A stretch of 64,000 bases of DNA from Clostridium sp. 1001271B_151109_B4 (GTDB lineage: Bacteria > Bacillota > Clostridia > Clostridiales > Clostridiaceae): assembly GCF_015670405.1 (NCBI RefSeq), contig NZ_JADPBQ010000005.1:1-64000 (forward strand), in the 5' to 3' direction. The notes under the pieces are model-generated. The model made no database searches and was not told the DNA's origin. It saw only the letters and a list, made by a program, of their open reading frames with translations. Shown piece by piece: positions 62,040 through 64,000 of the stretch; positions within the stretch are counted from its first letter, which is position 1; each line of letters begins with the position of its first letter. The position numbers were made by a program, and so were the translations under genes.

Positions 62040-63203
62040 TTGAGCAAAAAAACAGTAGATAAGAAAAAGAAAAAGAAGCCTAAAAAAAGGATTATAATTC
62101 TATCTATAATAATTATACTGATGGTTGGGATTGTTGGAACAGCTGTAGGGTATTATAGTTATGTTAAAAGCAAAATATATACGAAATCTAATGAAATAAA
62201 AATTAAAACTGTAGATAAGAAAAGTGAAGATGATGTTGATTATAAAGAGGTTGAAGGTATTACTAATGTATTGTTAGTTGGAACAGATGGTAGAGATCTA
62301 AATGAAAAAGCAAGAGCAGATTCTATTATAATTGCAACTTTAGATAGTAATAACAAAGAAATAAGGTTAACATCATTATTTAGAGATACGTTAGTCAATA
62401 TTGAAGGATATGGACCATATAAATTAAATGCAGCTATGGCTTTTGGGGGAATAGATTTATTAAAAGATACAATACAGGAAACATATGATATAAGCATAGA
62501 TAAATATATCATAATAAACTTTTGGGGATTTGAAGCTATTATAGATCAAATAGGTGGATTAGATATAGATGTTAAAGACTATCAATTAGATGAATTAAAT
62601 AAGTATATAGGTGAGTCTACAGGAGGTAATGATTGCCCAGTTACAGAATCAGGATTACAATTATTAAATGGAAAGCAGGCATTATCTTATGCAAGAATAA
62701 GAAAAGGTGTTGGAGATGAATTTGAAAGAACTGAAAGGCAACGAGAAGTATTATTCAAGGTTATAGAAAAGTTAAGAGAAACAAAGCCAACGAAATATTT
62801 AGGAATTGTAAATAGTATGCTTGATTATATAAATACAAATATAGATATTTTTGATGCATTGGATATGGCATATACAATTTATAAATTTCCTAGTTTAGAT
62901 ACCAAACAAATTCATATACCTGTTACGGAATTATCGGATGATATGGATTATGGAGGCGAAGTTGGTTGGGTATTTATAATGGATAGAAAACAAAATACAG
63001 AAATTTTACATGATTTTATATTTAATAACATAGAACCAGATGAAAGTAACTTTGATTATAGTTCGTTAAAAAAAGCGCTTAGTGAATATAGAACTGGTGA
63101 ATGGGTTGAAGATTATGAAAGTAATTATGAGGATGATAGTTCAAGTGCTAGTGTAAATAATCAAGACGAAGATGATATAACTTATACAGATGATTGGGAA
63201 TAA
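62040..63203 (+). CDS. LytR-CpsA-Psr (LCP) family protein
   Basis: A 387-residue membrane-anchored enzyme; the family attaches wall teichoic acid, capsule or other glycopolymers to peptidoglycan. It has a Lys-rich cytosolic start, a membrane segment (about 19-41) and the LCP domain. Landmarks are VLLVGTDGRDLNEKARADSIII, RLTSLFRDTLV and KLNAAMAFGG, with conserved Arg/Asp residues, and ALSYARIRKG. The C-terminal ~35 residues are acidic (ESNYEDDSSSAS...). Translation begins at TTG 62040 behind AGGGGG. A strong hairpin follows. Confidence 0.94.
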   Translation: MSKKTVDKKKKKKPKKRIIILSIIIILMVGIVGTAVGYYSYVKSKIYTKSNEIKIKTVDKKSEDDVDYKEVEGITNVLLVGTDGRDLNEKARADSIIIATLDSNNKEIRLTSLFRDTLVNIEGYGPYKLNAAMAFGGIDLLKDTIQETYDISIDKYIIINFWGFEAIIDQIGGLDIDVKDYQLDELNKYIGESTGGNDCPVTESGLQLLNGKQALSYARIRKGVGDEFERTERQREVLFKVIEKLRETKPTKYLGIVNSMLDYINTNIDIFDALDMAYTIYKFPSLDTKQIHIPVTELSDDMDYGGEVGWVFIMDRKQNTEILHDFIFNNIEPDESNFDYSSLKKALSEYRTGEWVEDYESNYEDDSSSASVNNQDEDDITYTDDWE

Positions 63204-63207
63204 ATAA

Positions 63208-63260
63208 GAAAGAAAATTGTTTATAATTAATTTGGTGATTATAAACAATTTTCTTTTAAT
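63208..63260. terminator. Hairpin after the LCP gene
   Basis: Perfect 19-bp stem (63209-63227 with 63238-63256) with a T-rich 3' arm. Confidence 0.75.
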
Positions 63261-63352
63261 AAATAATATAAGTTTACAATAAATAAAAATTATTGATAAA
63301 ATTACATTTACTGTAGATAAGTAATGAAAAATAGTATAGAATTAAATATAGA

Positions 63353-63370
63353 CTCGGAAACGTTTCCGAG
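63353..63370 (+). promoter_or_regulatory. Perfect 18-base LacI/MalR-type operator
   Basis: CTCGGAAACGTTTCCGAG is a perfect palindrome centred on ACGT, the type bound by LacI-family maltose or catabolite regulators. It lies 45 bases before the pullulanase start and just downstream of a TATAGA -10-like string (63335-63340), a position that would allow repression. Confidence 0.75.
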
Positions 63371-63414
63371 ATTTATAGCAGATGAATGAACTTTATGGAG
63401 GGGATAGAGTATAA

Positions 63415-64000
63415 TGAGTATTAAATTAAATTTTAATAATGATTTTGATAAATTATATGGTTATGATGGAGAACTAGGAGTTATTTATTCTAAGGATAAA
63501 TGTAAATTTGTATTATGGGCTCCAACAGCAGAAAAAGTTAAATTAGCGTTGTATGGTAATAATGGGTATGAGTTTGATTGTAAAGCTAAAAAGGTCTATA
63601 CAATGAGTAAAGGTATTAATGGTACTTGGATAACTGAATTAAATGGTGATTTTAATGGTGAATATTATAATTATTTAATTGATATAAATGGTAAAGTTAA
63701 TGAAGTTGTAGATCCATATGCAAAAGCTGTAGGGGTCAATGGTAATAGGGGAATGGTCATTGATTTAGATAGTACTAATCCAGAAGGTTGGGAAAATGAT
63801 ACTAAGCCTGAATTGAAATATGCTACAGATTCAATAATTTATGAGGCACATATAAGAGATTTATCAATTGATGAGACTTCAGGAATAAGTAATGAGTATA
63901 AGGGTAAATTTAAAGCATTAACCATCTTGGACTCATGTATTCCAGGAACAAATGTTAAAACAGTAGTAAATCATATAAAGGATATGGGATTTACTCATAT
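63415..64000 (+). CDS. pulA: Type I pullulanase, N-terminal part
   Basis: Starts at ATG 63415 behind TGGAGGGG and is cut by the right edge after about 195 codons. The sequence has an N-terminal domain with FVLWAPTAEKVKLALYG (CBM48 type). The early barrel of GH13 type I pullulanases follows, with SIIYEAHIRDLSIDETSG and NHIKDMGFTHI. It should hydrolyse alpha-1,6 bonds of pullulan and glycogen-type branches. No signal peptide, so it is cytosolic, complementing the GH13 enzyme at 45974. A perfect palindromic operator lies upstream. Catalytic residues are beyond the edge. Confidence 0.92.

Overview
The window is low-GC, AT-rich Firmicute chromosome, most likely Clostridium sensu stricto (inference). 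The support is strong AGGAGG-type ribosome binding sites, frequent ATG/TTG/GTG starts, a T-box before thrS, a glmS ribozyme, LicT/RAT antitermination, a fused ECF ATPase, RNase J and a strong bias of genes to the + strand. I see no rRNA, tRNA, CRISPR array, insertion sequence or prophage.

Layout. 1-1038: the N-terminal part of a minus-strand ion/organic-anion permease that runs off the left edge. 1.2-9.7 kb: an unknown anchored protein with a low-complexity linker, glycerate kinase, an orphan deaminase-domain protein, T-box and thrS, and a large SBBP-repeat/DUF11 protein. 9.9-11.3 kb: a YczE-like membrane protein and a broken paralogue. 11.3-17.1 kb: a beta-glucoside unit (licT, bglP, bglA, HAD phosphatase) controlled by three RAT antiterminator sites. 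17.1-21.6 kb: a long glmS leader (ribozyme plus extra unexplained sequence), glmS, pgi, and a lone DUF4176 gene. 21.7-29.9 kb: a mannitol locus (mtlR, mtlA, decayed mtlD copy, intact mtlD, second mtlA) ending in a GH1 glucosidase stub. 30-37.3 kb: a 30-residue membrane peptide, ZupT, DUF554, a LiaF-like protein, CoA-disulfide reductase/NADH oxidase, DUF1846, and a GH25-LysM lysozyme. 37.5-45 kb: RNase J, an unknown protein, a siroheme/4Fe-4S domain protein, a DbpA helicase, a probable alpha-galactosidase relic, a YjjG-like phosphatase and an acetyltransferase. 45-52.1 kb: an AraC regulator divergent from a neopullulanase, then a ROK regulator with galT and galK. 52.3-56.7 kb: SAM hydroxide adenosyltransferase with a complete ECF transporter. 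56.9-64 kb: cell-envelope genes (polysaccharide deacetylase, two-component system with a lipoprotein, zinc-ribbon protein, LCP protein) and the start of a type I pullulanase.

How the genes work together. The dominant theme is uptake and breakdown of plant and host sugars: beta-glucosides, mannitol, galactose, alpha-glucans and formerly alpha-galactosides. These feed into Pgi and GlmS, next to envelope-remodelling genes. Four loci (yczE-like, mtlD, GH1, probably GH36) are relics in which the ends of a gene survive and the middle is gone, so the sugar repertoire appears to be shrinking by internal deletion. I did not find a clearly new defence or mobile system. The best leads for unknown biology are the extra element in the glmS leader, the third RAT without a terminator, the SAM-hydrolase/ECF cluster, the orphan deaminase and the His/Pro-rich loop in the permease.
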